A model generated the notes under the pieces. It was not told the DNA's origin, searched no databases, and saw only the letters and a list, made by a program, of their open reading frames with translations. Shown one piece after another: positions 25,300-36,847 of a stretch of 64,000 nucleotides of DNA (positions are counted from its first letter, which is position 1; every line of letters starts with the position of its first letter). The DNA is from Rugalucina vietnamica. Lineage: Eukaryota; Mollusca; Bivalvia; Lucinida; Lucinidae. The stretch spans positions 43,516,395 to 43,580,394 of the forward strand of contig OZ024883.1 in the NCBI GenBank assembly GCA_964017185.1, in the 5' to 3' direction. A program made the position numbers and the translations under genes.

Positions 25300-25897
25300 T
25301 TTGTACCCATTCTTGATCAAAGTATGTTATCAATATTGAACTGCAACATTTTATGCAACAGCATAATGGCTGAACATAATCTATAACTCAATTGAAACAA
25401 GGTGCTCCAGGTACAATTACCCATACTGTCCATTAACATTTGTCAGAAAATGTGTTTTCGAAATCACCCTTTTCTGAAACACCCCTACCCATTGGGGCCT
25501 TAAGAAATAGATGGGTTGCTTGTGCCTCCAACCAAAGTTTATTCGCTTCTGACTGGCAAACTTGATTGCTGGTTAACCGCTCCGGTCTGAGCCTGCCCAG
25601 GAAAAGTGGTTTCAAGTCGAACCAGCCATACATATAAGCCTTACTGGCTTAGTTGGGTGGTACTTCTAAGCATTTTTTGGATGCCATGACATCCAATAAA
25701 ATGAAGGCAGCGTCCCGACATGACCCTGGCTGTTGACTGGGGCGTTAAGCATCAGTTCAAACAATTCTGTCCAGATATCCAGGTAAATGTAGTTTCCTAT
25801 AGATAGTGTACGGACACTAGATCATAGACTGAAATTGTGCAGTTTCACGTAGAAATCCCATCACTCTCACTCTTGGAGTAAATAAAAATAAGCACTC
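25300..25897. other. Unassigned, with SINE-like fragment
   Basis: The stretch 25700-25760 contains 'ggctgttgactggggcgtta', similar in reverse complement to the SINE-like words near 37795-37860. No gene seen. Confidence 0.4.
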
Positions 25898-27037
25898 AAC
25901 ACACGCCGTGTCCAATTTCACTCGATACATTCATCAGCCATTCGTAAAGATGAATTTTCCATTGAAAATAACGTCCGCGAAAAAACGTGACAAAAGTACT
26001 CAGCTCATACACGCACCGTAATTCGCGCGTAATACTGTAACAAGTTAATGACATACCATTTAATTTCCAAATATATCCAACAGTCTGTGTTTTGATGACC
26101 ATTCAAATGGGGGAAATAATCCGTTTTCAACTGGTTTCTAATTTGTATCGATTATCAGATTGCAAATGGCGGCTCATTAGGGAAAAACCATAGCCGGTTT
26201 CCGTTTCATTGATTTAACAAACGTTTGGCAACCGGTATTCAGTATACAGGCGCGTGCCAAAAGACATGTGACGTGCGCAGAAGTTCGAAAAAAGACTGAC
26301 AAACATCCTTAAGGTAAGATGACGATTCAGATTTAGACGTAAAGCCTCACAATAACAGACAAATAATCATTTATCTAATTTACTTGTAAATATTTAGAGA
26401 ATTCTCCATTCTAGTATCATCCTACTTTTCTGCCGCGGAAGTACAAAGTAGTCAAAGTCACTTTTGTCATCTTTTTCGTCACGTGGCCGAAACTGCGTGC
26501 ATTTGGCAGCGATGAATGGAAGATTAAGATGTGAAACAAATAGCAATATATATCATGGAATGTCAAGTGTAGGCAGTATACATTATTAGATAACAGGTTG
26601 TAACATGTTAGAATAAGTTGGTGTTGTCTGGATTGATTTATCTGATTTGTCCCAACATGCAGCTTTTGTTTTAAATGGCGTTATCAGTTTCTATTCTGTG
26701 AAATTCTTCCGCCCATCAACAGCTTGAAAATCAGTTAGACTATCAGAAGTTATAACCATCAGCTTTGTATGTGTTTCTTCCTCTTCCTCCTCATCCTCTT
26801 CCTTCTCCTCAGCATCATCAACAACAATAACATTAACAACAACTCGCTCATCACAAATATCATGTTCCTGTTGTTTTCACAAAGAATTATTTGGAATGTA
26901 TCGTCTCAGACGTGGAAATTTGTTGACATGGCAAATTTTTGACTTTATTTTCTACAAACGAACAGGTAATCTAGCGTCTTAATGAACGACAATTTTCATA
27001 TGTGTCCGTTGGTGCTTTCAGGATTGTAAATCCTCTA
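25898..27037 (+). repeat. 1.14-kb duplicated segment, copy 2 (partner at 915-2046)
   Basis: Direct copy of 915-2046. It keeps the CTTAAG|GTAAGATG donor-like site near 26310, with a small insertion just upstream and two small indels near the end. Unrelated sequence flanks both copies. Confidence 0.85.
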
Positions 27038-27672
27038 GGTATTGTTGTTATAGTCTAACGCATCTGACCGTTCAAACGACTCGCAATTTAGAGCTGACTT
27101 ACAGAGTCAACATTTATTTTGACTGCGTTACGCCCCAATCAACAGCTATTGTTATATAAGACGTTATCATTTAAATGGGCTTCTACCCTTTATTGGGATG
27201 TCATAACTTGTTCAATGTACTTTACAATATAAACACCTAAGCTGTACAACTAAAGTTTATATGTATGGTTGGTTTGCATTAATAACTTTTCTAGCCAGGC
27301 TCAGATCTTTTAAGCGCTTAACCAGTTATCAGGTGGTCGGTCAGACGCATCTATTTTTACGGCCCCAATAGGCGGGGCTCCAGTAACAATATACAGTGTT
27401 CTGTAAATGTTACATGCATTGTCTCTGTTCTTTATGATTGTGTTTCTATATGGAACGAAGTAGTTTGAAAACGCACCTTTTCATGTTAAAGGTATAACAC
27501 ATGAATCTAGGATGGCGAAGGATTCTTTAAAGCCAGGCTTCTAGATACTGGCTGTCTTATGGTGGTAATTTGGATGTGGACGCCTACTTACTAGTATTCG
27601 GGCTGTCTGTTATATGTCTGAAAACTAACAGAATAACATTTGATTGGTGTCACTTGTTCAGCATATTTTAAT

Positions 27673-27739
<67 letters not shown>

Positions 27740-27919
27740 TATTGACTGATCTTAACTGTTGTGCACAATAGCTATTATAGTCTACAATTTAAGGGCTAGT
27801 GTTGGGCATGGTCTTAATTGAAATATCAAAACAAGACAAGTATTCTGTTTCATGTATTTGTTGAAGATTTCGAAGAGAAAAGAATCAAATACACGTTTAC
27901 CCTGTTGACCATATTACTT
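27038..27919. other. Region 3' of the cochlin-like gene, with (GT)n
   Basis: Lies downstream of the minus-strand stop at 27920, so part is presumably 3' UTR. A (GT)n run sits at 27674-27736. No polyadenylation signal was clearly identified. Confidence 0.4.
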
Positions 27920-28131
27920 TTAGGCAACTTTATTATTTTTCCTCATATTTTTCCTGTTCCTCTTCCTAACCATTTTCCGTGCCTTCTTAAGTGCCAGTCG
28001 TGCTGCTCTCTTCAATTCGGTGTAACTTTTCGCAGGGCAAACACATGGTTGGCCATTATAGCCGGTGCTAGCAATTTGGTTTGAGTTCGCGGTGTTGCTC
28101 TTGCCAACGTCAACAACACAGATGTGCGTTT
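27920..28131 (-). CDS. Cochlin-like gene, last exon: end of vWFA domain plus basic tail
   Basis: The acceptor CCACTTGTAG|AAACGC is preceded by a T-rich tract. The exon begins with two bases that complete the codon left open by the exon at 28761-28937. It reads 'THICVVDVGKSNTANSNQIA', the last vWFA beta strand (V-x-V-G) and the 'NQIAS' helix start. A short C-V-C-P segment follows, then a 36-residue tail with about 16 Lys/Arg (KKARKMVRKRNRKNMRKNNK), and a stop at 27920-27922. It is too rich in splice and phase agreement to be chance. The polybasic tail is not part of vertebrate cochlin or vitrin as I know them. Confidence 0.8.
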
Positions 28132-28580
28132 CTACAAGTGGTTAGAAAAATGAAAATTATTTGGTCAGAGATAAATCTAGTAAATGATTTTGTATTACGT
28201 TTTAGACTAGTGTGAAAGTTCAACTTTATGTTGGTAGAATATCTTCTTTGAATAACTGAAATTTAATCTTTCATAGAATGTGATCTTACCAAATAGTTTT
28301 GCCCAAAACAATTTTTGAATTGGGATTTTCTGGCAATAAAATTATTCTAGAGAGGTATTAACCGGCTTTAAAAAACTGTCTTATTATTTCCTTATGTAAC
28401 ACATATAATCCAACAGGTTGTCGCCGACAACCCATATCAAGGTCTAACTGACATTTCAATCTTAAGAAGAATGACTTTCAATGCAAACTTTTCATTTAGA
28501 ATCATTGCCACCACGATGATGTTGGTTGTATGTTGTTTTGTTTTATTCATAACAAACACTTGTTTCAGAATAAGAAAGAA

Positions 28581-28737
28581 TATAGCTTCCGGACGATCGG
28601 AGTAGACTTTCGGCACAGATATACGGTTATTAATTAAAATGACACGCCTGTTCCTATTGGTCAAATACATTCATTTCATTAATATGTTTAACGGTAAATC
28701 TATGACGTAAGTCTACTACGATCGTCCGAGAACTATA
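28581..28737. repeat. 157-bp MITE in an intron
   Basis: Inverted ends TATAGCTTCCGGACGATCGG and its near-inverse at 28712-28737 pair at about 22 of 26 positions. It sits only 24 bp from the donor of the 28761-28937 exon. Confidence 0.75.
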
Positions 28738-28760
28738 CTGTTTGTATGATATTTACTAAC

Positions 28761-28937
28761 CCCAGGGTGTTGGCCACGATTTCAACGTGTCAGCAGCAGA
28801 CACAGGGTCGCCACCAATATTATTCCTTCCGTCCGTGACCAACCACACTCGCTTATGTCTATTCGTTGGAAGTCGGGAGAAATAGGCAAACTGTATATCC
28901 GCTAATTCAAGAGCAGTGGTCATTGCAATCCCACTAC
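28761..28937 (-). CDS. Cochlin-like gene: vWFA exon with MIDAS threonine and aspartate
   Basis: A 177-nt exon, phase 1 at both ends. Acceptor TTATCCGACAG|GTAGTG, donor CTGGG|GTTAGT. It encodes 'GSGIAMTTALELADIQFAYF', whose threonine is the usual second MIDAS contact. It then has 'RVWLVTDGRNN', the strand and Asp of the third MIDAS contact, and 'SAADTLKSW'. Joined to 36661-36847 upstream it reads through PFDDG-SGIAM. Joined to 27920-28131 downstream it gives an intact codon GAA. vWFA domains bind matrix proteins and other ligands through a metal ion. Confidence 0.85.
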
Positions 28938-29289
28938 CTGTCGGATAAAAGAATGAAACATAACAATACTGTTTTAGATAAGCCACAACAAGTTAATGTC
29001 AGTCATTAACCCATTAGACATAAGCTATATTAGAATTTCGCCGACGAAATTATGAACACAAGACTAGTTTAAGAGCATTATTAAAAGAAAGTACAAATGT
29101 GTCCTTATGAAAAGTCGTTCGCAGAGTAAATCTACATAATTGAATTCAAATGTGAAAGAGACTGTATTTCTACCTATCAATAACATTATGAACCTGTGTA
29201 AGCTAATTATGCATAAGTTTGCATGTAATGGTCCATATAATCAATATATACAAATATATAATGTTTCGCCCCCATTAAAAGAAATATAC

Positions 29290-30997
29290 TAATTTCATCA
29301 TAAAGATAGTCAATGAATTTAGAAATCTTGGTTTTACTTTTTACAGTTGGTGGTTCCTTTTCTGAAGCAAAAATTACATTAGCGGGACAAGCCAAAAAAG
29401 CAAATTTTCAGTTAAATAAGTACTTATATAAATTCACATTCCTTCCTCCAAGACACAAACTATACTTATTTGACAAACTTATTCTTCCTATATTAAATTA
29501 TGGCAGCGAAGTATGGGGTTTTTCAAAGGCTACTGCTGTCGAAAGGGTACACTTGCAATTTTGCAAACGACAATTAGGTGTTAAGAAGACTACACAAAAT
29601 GATTTTATATATGGCTACTTGTATTATAAGGCGTTATTTACTTATCATTAAATTCTGGTTTTAGATATAGTCTAGTCGAAGTACTAAATAGATAAAATTA
29701 GTGTATCATATGATGTTGAACGATTTAGATAGAAACCCAGCTCTCACAAACTGGGCATCTCTGTTACGAGATTTACTTTGTTCAATGGGGTTCAATGTAG
29801 TGTGGCAACAACAGGGAGTAGGTAACTTTAATAATTTTATCTCTGTATTCAAACAAAGATTATCTGACACTTTTATACAAAACTGGCATTCAAGAATTGA
29901 AAACTCTTCAAGAGCATTATGTTATAGGTCATTTGCTACTTTCCAGTCTCAACCTTACCTTGATAATGTAAACGTCTCTAAATATTTAACTGCCTTTAGT
30001 AAATTACGACTATCGTCTCACAGATTGGAAGTTGAAGCAGGTAGATGGGTAAGACCAATTAGAATTCCGTTTGAAGAGAGAAAATGTATTTTCTGTAACG
30101 TCATCGAAGACGAATTTCATTTTGTATTAGAATGTTCCAACTATACAGAATGACGGAAAACATACATTGCAAAATACTTTTGGAAACGCCCAAACATGCA
30201 TAAATTTATAGAACTAATTAACACTTCAAATATACGATGTTTACGTAGACTGTACTTTTATATTTCAAGCGTTTAAGGTCCGCACAGAATTGCTTTATTA
30301 GCATATATAATTTAAGTATATATCTAAGTATGTCATTCTTTAAGAAAATTAGAATAAAGTTTTTAGGAACTTAGTCAATTATTACATGTTGTATTTTATA
30401 GATGTTAACTCAACTGGCTATAGATGTAATATTGTTATGTGTAAGTAAATTAATATTTTGTTTTATCCCGAGACATGCCTTGTATTTCGTTTCGACAAGG
30501 CACGTTGTTGGAGTTTTAAGTATAGTTTACTTTTCTATCAGATGCCTCCATGTGTACTTGCTGGACAGCAAGGGCAATTTGGAGAATCAGACTGAGGTAG
30601 TGCTCAGTACTACTAATAAGTTTGTCTTATATGTTTTTGATTGTTTCATGTGGTTCTGTATATCGACGTGTTCCTATATTTTGCTTAATATTTATTTAAA
30701 TACATTTTCATAAAGATACGTGTCAGTAATGACGCGAAAAAGCACACCTTCTCCGCCACATTTCTTCGTGTTTCGGTTAAAATATTTATCATGTAACCAT
30801 GCACGTGTATAATATAATGATCAATTACCTTTAATATGTGTATGTGAGTATAGTTACATGTATGTTTATTATTAATTTGCTATTCATGTATTGCATGCAA
30901 CACTGTCACCTATGCCATCTATTATGTAATATGTTGTATCCTCATGGACTTTATAGCCTTTTAGAGTTCTGAATAAACTTCTATTCTGTTCTGTTCA
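29290..30997 (+). mobile_element. LINE-D, 5'-truncated CR1/L2-like non-LTR retrotransposon
   Basis: Two open stretches (29313-29651 and 29701-30153, different frames) encode an RT C-terminus: 'FTVGGSFSEAKITLAGQAKK', 'LPILNYGSEVWGF', 'FCKRQLGVKKTTQNDFIYG', then 'MLNDLDRNPALTNWASLL', 'SSHRLEVEAGRW' and a terminal C-x2-C-x8-H-x4-C cluster, 'CIFCNVIEDEFHFVLEC'. The 3' UTR runs to short TTCTG/TGTTC repeats at about 30970-30997, an L2/CR1-style tail. It lies in the intron between exons 28761 and 36661. At least one frameshift and later stops make it inactive. Clade is inference. Confidence 0.85.
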
Positions 30998-31372
30998 TAA
31001 AATAGAAATGTAAGAACTGAATCAAGAAGTGTATATATTTTTACGCGACGCAAGCACCTTGCAATTATGAGAATTGTCCTTCATGTCCTTTTCTTTGTAC
31101 AGCGCAAATAAAAATAGGAGTCACCAGGCTTAATTTTGATTTACAATGGTTGAAATAACGGCCACTGCCTGTGGCCTGTGCCGAAAAATGCTATCTTTGC
31201 TTGTTTGTTCTACACACTGGCAATGAAAAAATCGAAAAGTGCAAACAGCACTATCCATTCCATTAAGTATAGACGGTGTTGAGTGCATACAACAATCATC
31301 AAGTGTGAGCTATGCCTTAAGCTGGTATTACAAACAAATATAATAGTTATTTGTTATAAGATGGACCTGAGC

Positions 31373-34200
31373 CTGTGAGCTTATAGTATAGTGGCCGAGC
31401 CGGCGTCTGTGTGTCCGTGCGTGCGTGCGTCCGTTCGTTCACACGTTCAATCTTGAATATCTCTAAGGCAACAGGGCCAATCGTGATCAAAATTAAAAAG
31501 CATTATTGAGGAGGAGGAGGAAAGGTTGCATTAGATTTTGGGCCAGGTCGGATCAGAACTCTTGTTTCCATGGCAGCAAATAGCTCTCATAGACTTACAA
31601 TAAAAATATTCTTATCCGAAGCCACATGGCCCAGAGCTTTCATATTTTGTGTGTAGCAATGAATAGTGGTCCTGTTTATAAATCCTGCTAACCGTGCCCC
31701 TGGGGTCCATACAGACCCCGCCCCGGGGGCGTCATAGGAAAAACATAAAAAACCTTCTTCTCTGAAACCACAAGGCCCAGGGCTTTCATGTTTTGTATTT
31801 AGCAATGTATAATGTTCCTCTTTATAAGTCCTGCCAACCATGCCCTCTAGTGTCAAAAATGGCCCCGACCCTGGGGTCATTAGCTCCCATTGATTTAAAA
31901 TGGGAAAACCTAAAAAAATATTCTTCTCCGAAACCACAAGGCTTAGAGATTTCATATTTTATTTTGTGTGTAGCAGTGTATAGTGGTCCTCTTTATACAT
32001 CCGGCCAACCGTGTCCATGGGATCCATAGAGGCCCCGCCCCGTCATCGGAAAACTCAAAACATTCTTGTTCTCCGAAACCACAAGGCCCAGAGCTTTCAT
32101 ATTATGTATGTAGCAATGTACAGTGGTCCTCTTTATAAATCCTGCCAACCATGCCCCTGGCGTCAAAAATGGGCCCGCTCCGGGGGTCATTAGCTCCCAT
32201 AGACTTACAATGGGGAAAAAGATAAAAAAAAAATATTCTCCGAAACCACAAGGCCTAGAGCTTTCATATTTTGTGTAACGTAAATTATAGTGGTCGTCTT
32301 TATAAATCCTGCCAACCATACTCCTGGGGTTAAACATGGCCCCACCCCTGTGGTAAATTAGCTCCCATAGACTTACACTAACTAACTAAATGTTATGAGC
32401 CACTGCAGTAGCTGAGGGTGAGGTTATGGCCATGTAAAATCAATTTAAACCCGCCAGTAACTTTGTGTTACTGATCGTTTCAAGTCGATACTTCTGTGGT
32501 GGTTCTTTTTGTTTTATGTCTTGGTGTTTAAAATATTTTTGTGCTGTTGGCGCCTTATGTATGTTTTCATATTTTAGTTAAGTTAAGGTAACTGAGTGGC
32601 CACCTATTGGGAAAACAGCTGCTCATTCGGCTTACGAAATGTTTTCTTGGTATAAGTACCTGAGTGTTAGTTTGGTTTTTTCCCATCCCGGTTTTTGGAG
32701 TGGGAATCTTTTTCTGATTGCGCCTTTTCCTGATCTTTGCCTACGTGTACCTTTTTACAATAAGAAAAACATAAACAAATCTACTCTGAAACCACAAGGC
32801 CCGGAGCTTTCATATTGTGTGTGTAGCAGTGTATAGTGGTGTTTTTTGTTTTTTTTTTTATATAAATCTTGCCAACCGTGTCCCTGGGGTCCATACAGGC
32901 CCCGCCTCGGGGGCTTCATGGGAAAAAAACATAAAAAAAAAAAATCTTCTCCGAAACCAAAAGGACCAGAGCTTTCATATTTTGTATGTAAAAATGTATA
33001 GTGGGTCTGCCAACCATGCTTGTGGGGTATAAAATGGCCCCGCCCGGGGGTCATTAGCTTCCATAGACTAACAATGGGAAAAACATAAAAATCGTCTTCT
33101 CTGAAACCACAAGGCCCAGAGCTTTCATATTTTGTGTTTAGCAGTGTATAGTGGTCCTCTTCATAAAATCCATAAAAATCGTCTTCTCTGAAACCACAAG
33201 GCCCAGAGCTTTCATATTTTGTGTGTAGCAGTGTATAGTGGTCCTCTTCATAAAATCCTGCAAACCGTACCCCTGGGTTGAATACAGGCCCCGCCCCGGG
33301 GGGCGTCATGGAAAACATAAAAATCTTCTTCTCCGAAACCACATGGCCCAGAGCTTTCATAGTTTGTATGGAGCAATGTATGGTGGTACTCTTTATAAAT
33401 CCTGCCAACCATGCCCCTGGGGTCAAAAATGAGAATGGGAAAAACATAAAAAAAAATCTTCTTCGCCGAAATCACAAGCCCCAGAGCTTTCATATTTTGC
33501 GTGTAGCAATGTATAAAGGCCATCTTTTTAAAGGGAGCGTCATGGGAAAAACATAAAAGAAATCTTATTCTACGAAATCACAAGGCCCAGAGCTTTCATA
33601 TTTTGTGTGTAGCTAAGTATAACGCCAAGTGGTCCTCTTTATAAATCCTGCCTGGGGTCAAAAATGGCCCTACCCCTGGGGTCATTAGCTCCCATAGACT
33701 TACAATGGGAAAACATAAAACAATCTTCTTCTCGGAAACTACAAGGCCTAGAGCTTTCATGTTTTATATGTAGCAATGTATAAAGGTCCTCTTTATAAAT
33801 CCTGTCCCCTGGGGTCAATACAAGCCACGCCACATGGGCATCATTATTTGTCATAGGCATATAACGGAAATATATGAAAAAAAATCTGTAACTGGACTTA
33901 ATAATTATGATTCTGAAAAAAAAATTGACCCCAGGCTTTCATCTGCCACCCACTCCGTGGCAATATACATGTATATTACTATAATATTAAAGCATCTCAG
34001 AAACCGCTTAGCCAATTAAAGCCAAATTTATATGAAGCATTTATAGGAAGGGGAAACCAATGTGTACATGTATGAAAATCCAGGTCACATGACCAAAATG
34101 GCCACCATGCCCATATATGGTAAAACCCCAGCTACTTTCCTTTTGTCCAGTAACTGTACTTGTTGACTCTCAGGTGAGCGATCGTTGCCCTTGGGCTACT
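31373..34200. repeat. Composite element with about 13 tandem ~165-bp units
   Basis: The unit hallmark 'agagctttcat' (or a close variant) recurs near 31630, 31778, 31946, 32092, 32253, 32805, 32970, 33118, 33205, 33350, 33485, 33590 and 33750. Each is followed by 'gtgtagcaatgtatagtggt', 'cctctttataaatcctgcca' and 'ggggtcaaaaatggcccc'. The left head has a run of 'cgtgcgtgcgtccg', and the right end near 34165-34185 shows CTCAGGTGAGCG, related to the ends at 7299 and 43185. A Rep-A copy interrupts it at 32376-32768. Long frames on both strands here are by-products of the repeat. Non-autonomous; Helitron-like by its end only. Confidence 0.75.
32376..32768 (+). repeat. Rep-A copy inserted in the tandem element
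   Basis: Runs from 'actaactaaatgttatgag' through 'cgatacttctgtggtgg' and 'ggccacctattgggaaaa' to 'tgcctacgtgtaccttttt'. Tandem units resume immediately after it. Confidence 0.8.
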
Positions 34201-35604
34201 TGTTAATAATATTAGATTTGTTATTTACCAAATATCTGTTTGTAATACCAGTTTTAGGCAAATCTCACACTTGATGATGTCGGTTTTATCCTTAAATGCC
34301 GACAGCTCTAAAGATAAAACAATCTGTTTTGAAACGTATCAATGAATCAATAAAATCCAGCATTCGTGTTCTGTTCGAACAGGACAATCTATATAAAAGT
34401 GGGGTTCACGGGGGTATAATTTTCATGGACATGTTTTCCTGATAAAACGTTTCTGTTTGATTTATTTTGTGTCTCCCTGGATCGTTGAAAACGCCATGTT
34501 TTCTATTTTTTCATTGTTCATATAACTGAAAGACACAATTTTTGCATCTATAGATACAGGATACAGTTTCCGGTTTCACGACCGACCCTATTTTTTCCAG
34601 CGACCCTAAAGATTTTATTGGGTTCTCTAAAAATACAAAGTGGCCGCGACCGACCCTTATTCAAAATTCGAATCTACCGGAATCTGGTATCTCGCGACCA
34701 TCTTTGCTCGCTGCTTCGGTATCCATGCATTCAGAACTCCTCGTCCACAAATTTTGATTGGATGATCTGATTGTTTCTATTATTCGCCGGTATCGTATAG
34801 TCGGGTATGAAGGCCCGGATTTAGCTGAGCTGCCGAGTTTACGGATATTTCTAATAATGATCACTAAAATATGTTTCTTTGTAGAAAATGACAATCGTGT
34901 TGATTTTTTAAATTGAATTTATTAATCGGATTGCGTTTTTACAATCTAAAACGTTCATTTGCAAAATGTCGGTGGGGTATAAAATAGTCCAAACTGGCGG
35001 GCCGACCTGGCGTACCAAGCAAGAATTTCTGAATTCTATTAATCGTTTGTCAATGATGACTGAAAAGTAGCAAATGTAACAGAGAAAAGTATTTGGATTA
35101 GACAAAATTGTACAATTTTGCTTTTATTGACATTTGTTCTGTGATATATCAAGTGTCCATTTCGGCATATTCCATTACATCTGTGATAACCAGGCATCAG
35201 AACTCCAACCCTCACTTAAAGTTCAGGAAGACCTCAGTATAAAGTAAAGGTGGCAAATTCCAGCATCCCAAAAGATACATAAAACATACTTAAATCATAC
35301 TTATCAAAATAATTATTTAAATGACATTTTATCTTTAAGTTACACATTTGTATATTTTTGTATATTTTTGTTAAGTCAGTTATTGATCGATTTCGACAGT
35401 AAAATCGGTCGAGTCAAAAATTGTCACCTCAGCTAAGATGAGCCTTAACTATAAGGAAACGCTGTAATTCTGTGCCCAGATATATAGATATCTTACACTC
35501 AATGAACAATGTCTTAAGGATGAATTAAATTGCATGAACATTTCTTACTTATGAAAACAAAAATGAACAAAAAATAATCACCTACCGACCCACTCACCCA
35601 CCCC
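34201..35604. other. Unassigned intron DNA with small repeats
   Basis: The stretch 34388-34445 matches 24877-24930 ('atataaaagtggggtt', 'gacatgttttcctga'). The stretch 34990-35110 is the inverted partner of 120-215. No exon recognised. Confidence 0.4.
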
Positions 35605-35627
35605 TTTTTTTTTTTTTTTTTTTTTTT
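35605..35627. repeat. Poly(T) tract
   Basis: A run of 23 T next to a Rep-A fragment. Confidence 0.9.
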
Positions 35628-35649
35628 ATTTTGCATCTACAGGAAACAC

Positions 35650-35900
35650 ACATATTTACTGTTTTTTACTTTTTTGGTGTTGAACTGCTGTTTGCACCGT
35701 ATGTACGTTTTCATATTTGAGTAAAGTTTGGGTAACTGAGTGGCCGCCTATTTGGAAAATAGCTGCTCACTCGGCTTACAATATGTTCTCTTAGTATAAG
35801 TACCTGAGTGTCAATTTAGTTTTTCCCACACCGGGTTTTGGACTTTCTTTCTGGTTGCGCCATTTTCTGACCATTGCCTACTTTTACCTTCCATGAAATG
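35650..35900 (+). repeat. Rep-A fragment
   Basis: Shares 'ggtaactgagtggc', 'tagctgctcactcggcttac' and 'attgcctacttttacctt' with the other copies. The 5' half is missing. Confidence 0.7.
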
Positions 35901-36034
35901 TGCCCCGTAAGAAATTTATTATTAGTCTGTTAGTCGACATCTGTCATGAGCATTAAAATCATTTACATAAATTGTGCACCTCCCACGACTGGCTAATTGT
36001 ATTGTTTGATTAACCTTTGAATCATGTGCTTTAC

Positions 36035-36221
36035 CATGATCGAAGGGTAGGTCTATTTCGTCGTTAATGTCAGCTAAATCATTGACCTCATCTAAGGACA
36101 CCACAACTTCTGTATCAGCTGGATGAGAAAATTTCACGTATCCCACCCTGGATCCACTGGCTGGTTGTCCACCTTGGATTCCGGGAGCAGCGGATATGAT
36201 ATTGATTATCTTATTGATGTC
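36035..36221 (-). pseudogene. Third tandem copy of the vWFA exon, no acceptor
   Basis: Same 187-nt exon as 36661-36847, open throughout, with donor ATG|GTAAAG. It is the most diverged copy: 'PADTEVVVSLDEVNDLADIN' against 'PQHTKVMVSLDEVNDLAAIN' in the others. The bases before GACATC are CGT, so the acceptor AG is absent. An upstream AG would shift the frame. It is either a pseudo-exon or uses an acceptor I cannot see. Confidence 0.7.
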
Positions 36222-36347
36222 ACGACATGCAGTTAAACATCTACCATGAGCATTAAAATCATTTACATAAATTGTGCACCTCCCAAAACCGGCTAATTGT
36301 ATTGTTTGATTAACAAAACAAGATAGGCTATGAATCATGTGCCTTAC

Positions 36348-36534
36348 CATCGTCCAAGGGTATGTCTATTTTGTTGTTAATCGCAGCCAAATCATTGACC
36401 TCGTCTAAGGACACCATAACTTTTGTATGTTGTGGATGAGAAAATTTCACGTATCCCACCCCGGATCCACTGGCTGGGTGTCCACCTTGGATTCCGGGAG
36501 CAGTGGATATGATATTGATTATCTTATTGATGTC
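36348..36534 (-). pseudogene. Second tandem copy of the vWFA exon, no acceptor
   Basis: An open 187-nt copy, nearly identical to 36661-36847, with donor ATG|GTAAGG intact. Like the third copy it lacks the acceptor AG (CGT|GACATC). Copy-to-copy spacing is exactly 313 bp for both steps. Confidence 0.7.
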
Positions 36535-36660
36535 ACGACATGCAGTTAAACATCTACCATGAGCATTAAAATCATTTACATAAATTGTGCACCTCCCAAA
36601 ACCGGCTAATTGTATTGTTTGATTAACAAAACAAGATAGGCTATGAATCATGTGCCTTAC

Positions 36661-36847
36661 CATCGTCGAAGGGTATGTCTATTTTGTTGTTAATCGCAGC
36701 CAAATCATTGACCTCGTCTAAGGACACCATAACTTTTGTATGTTGTGGATGAGAAAATTTCACGTATCCCACCCTGGATCCACTGGCTGGGTGTCCACCT
36801 TGGATTCCGGGAGCAGCGGATATGATATTGATTATCTTATTGATGTC
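36661..36847 (-). CDS. Cochlin-like gene: vWFA exon (helix 1, strands 2-3), first tandem copy
   Basis: Acceptor GCATCTTTTTAG|GACATC and donor GACGATG|GTAAGG; 187 nt, entering in phase 0 and leaving one base. It encodes 'DINKIINIISAAPGIQGG', then 'VGYVKFSHP', the second vWFA strand (typically RVGVVTFS), and 'MVSLDEVNDLAAI'. It joins upstream to 41567-41721, which ends in phase 0, and downstream to 28761. Only this copy of the three has a proper acceptor. Confidence 0.82.

Noticed and set aside
24951-25310. 113- and 119-codon frames on opposite strands as a repeat protein
   Set aside because: Both arise from the 42-bp minisatellite, whose period is a multiple of three. No splice sites or domain.
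27818-28084. 88-codon plus-strand frame with hydrophobic stretches
   Set aside because: It is the antisense of the last vWFA exon, which has splice-site, phase and domain support.
32755-33447. 230-codon minus frame as a gene
   Set aside because: Lies wholly in the tandem ~165-bp units; the peptide just repeats the unit (HYTLLHTKYESSGPCGF) and has no independent support.
35922-36663. 142- and 111-codon minus frames as intronless genes
   Set aside because: They run through the intronic part of the 313-bp repeat. The real coding portion is the 187-nt exon bounded by splice sites.
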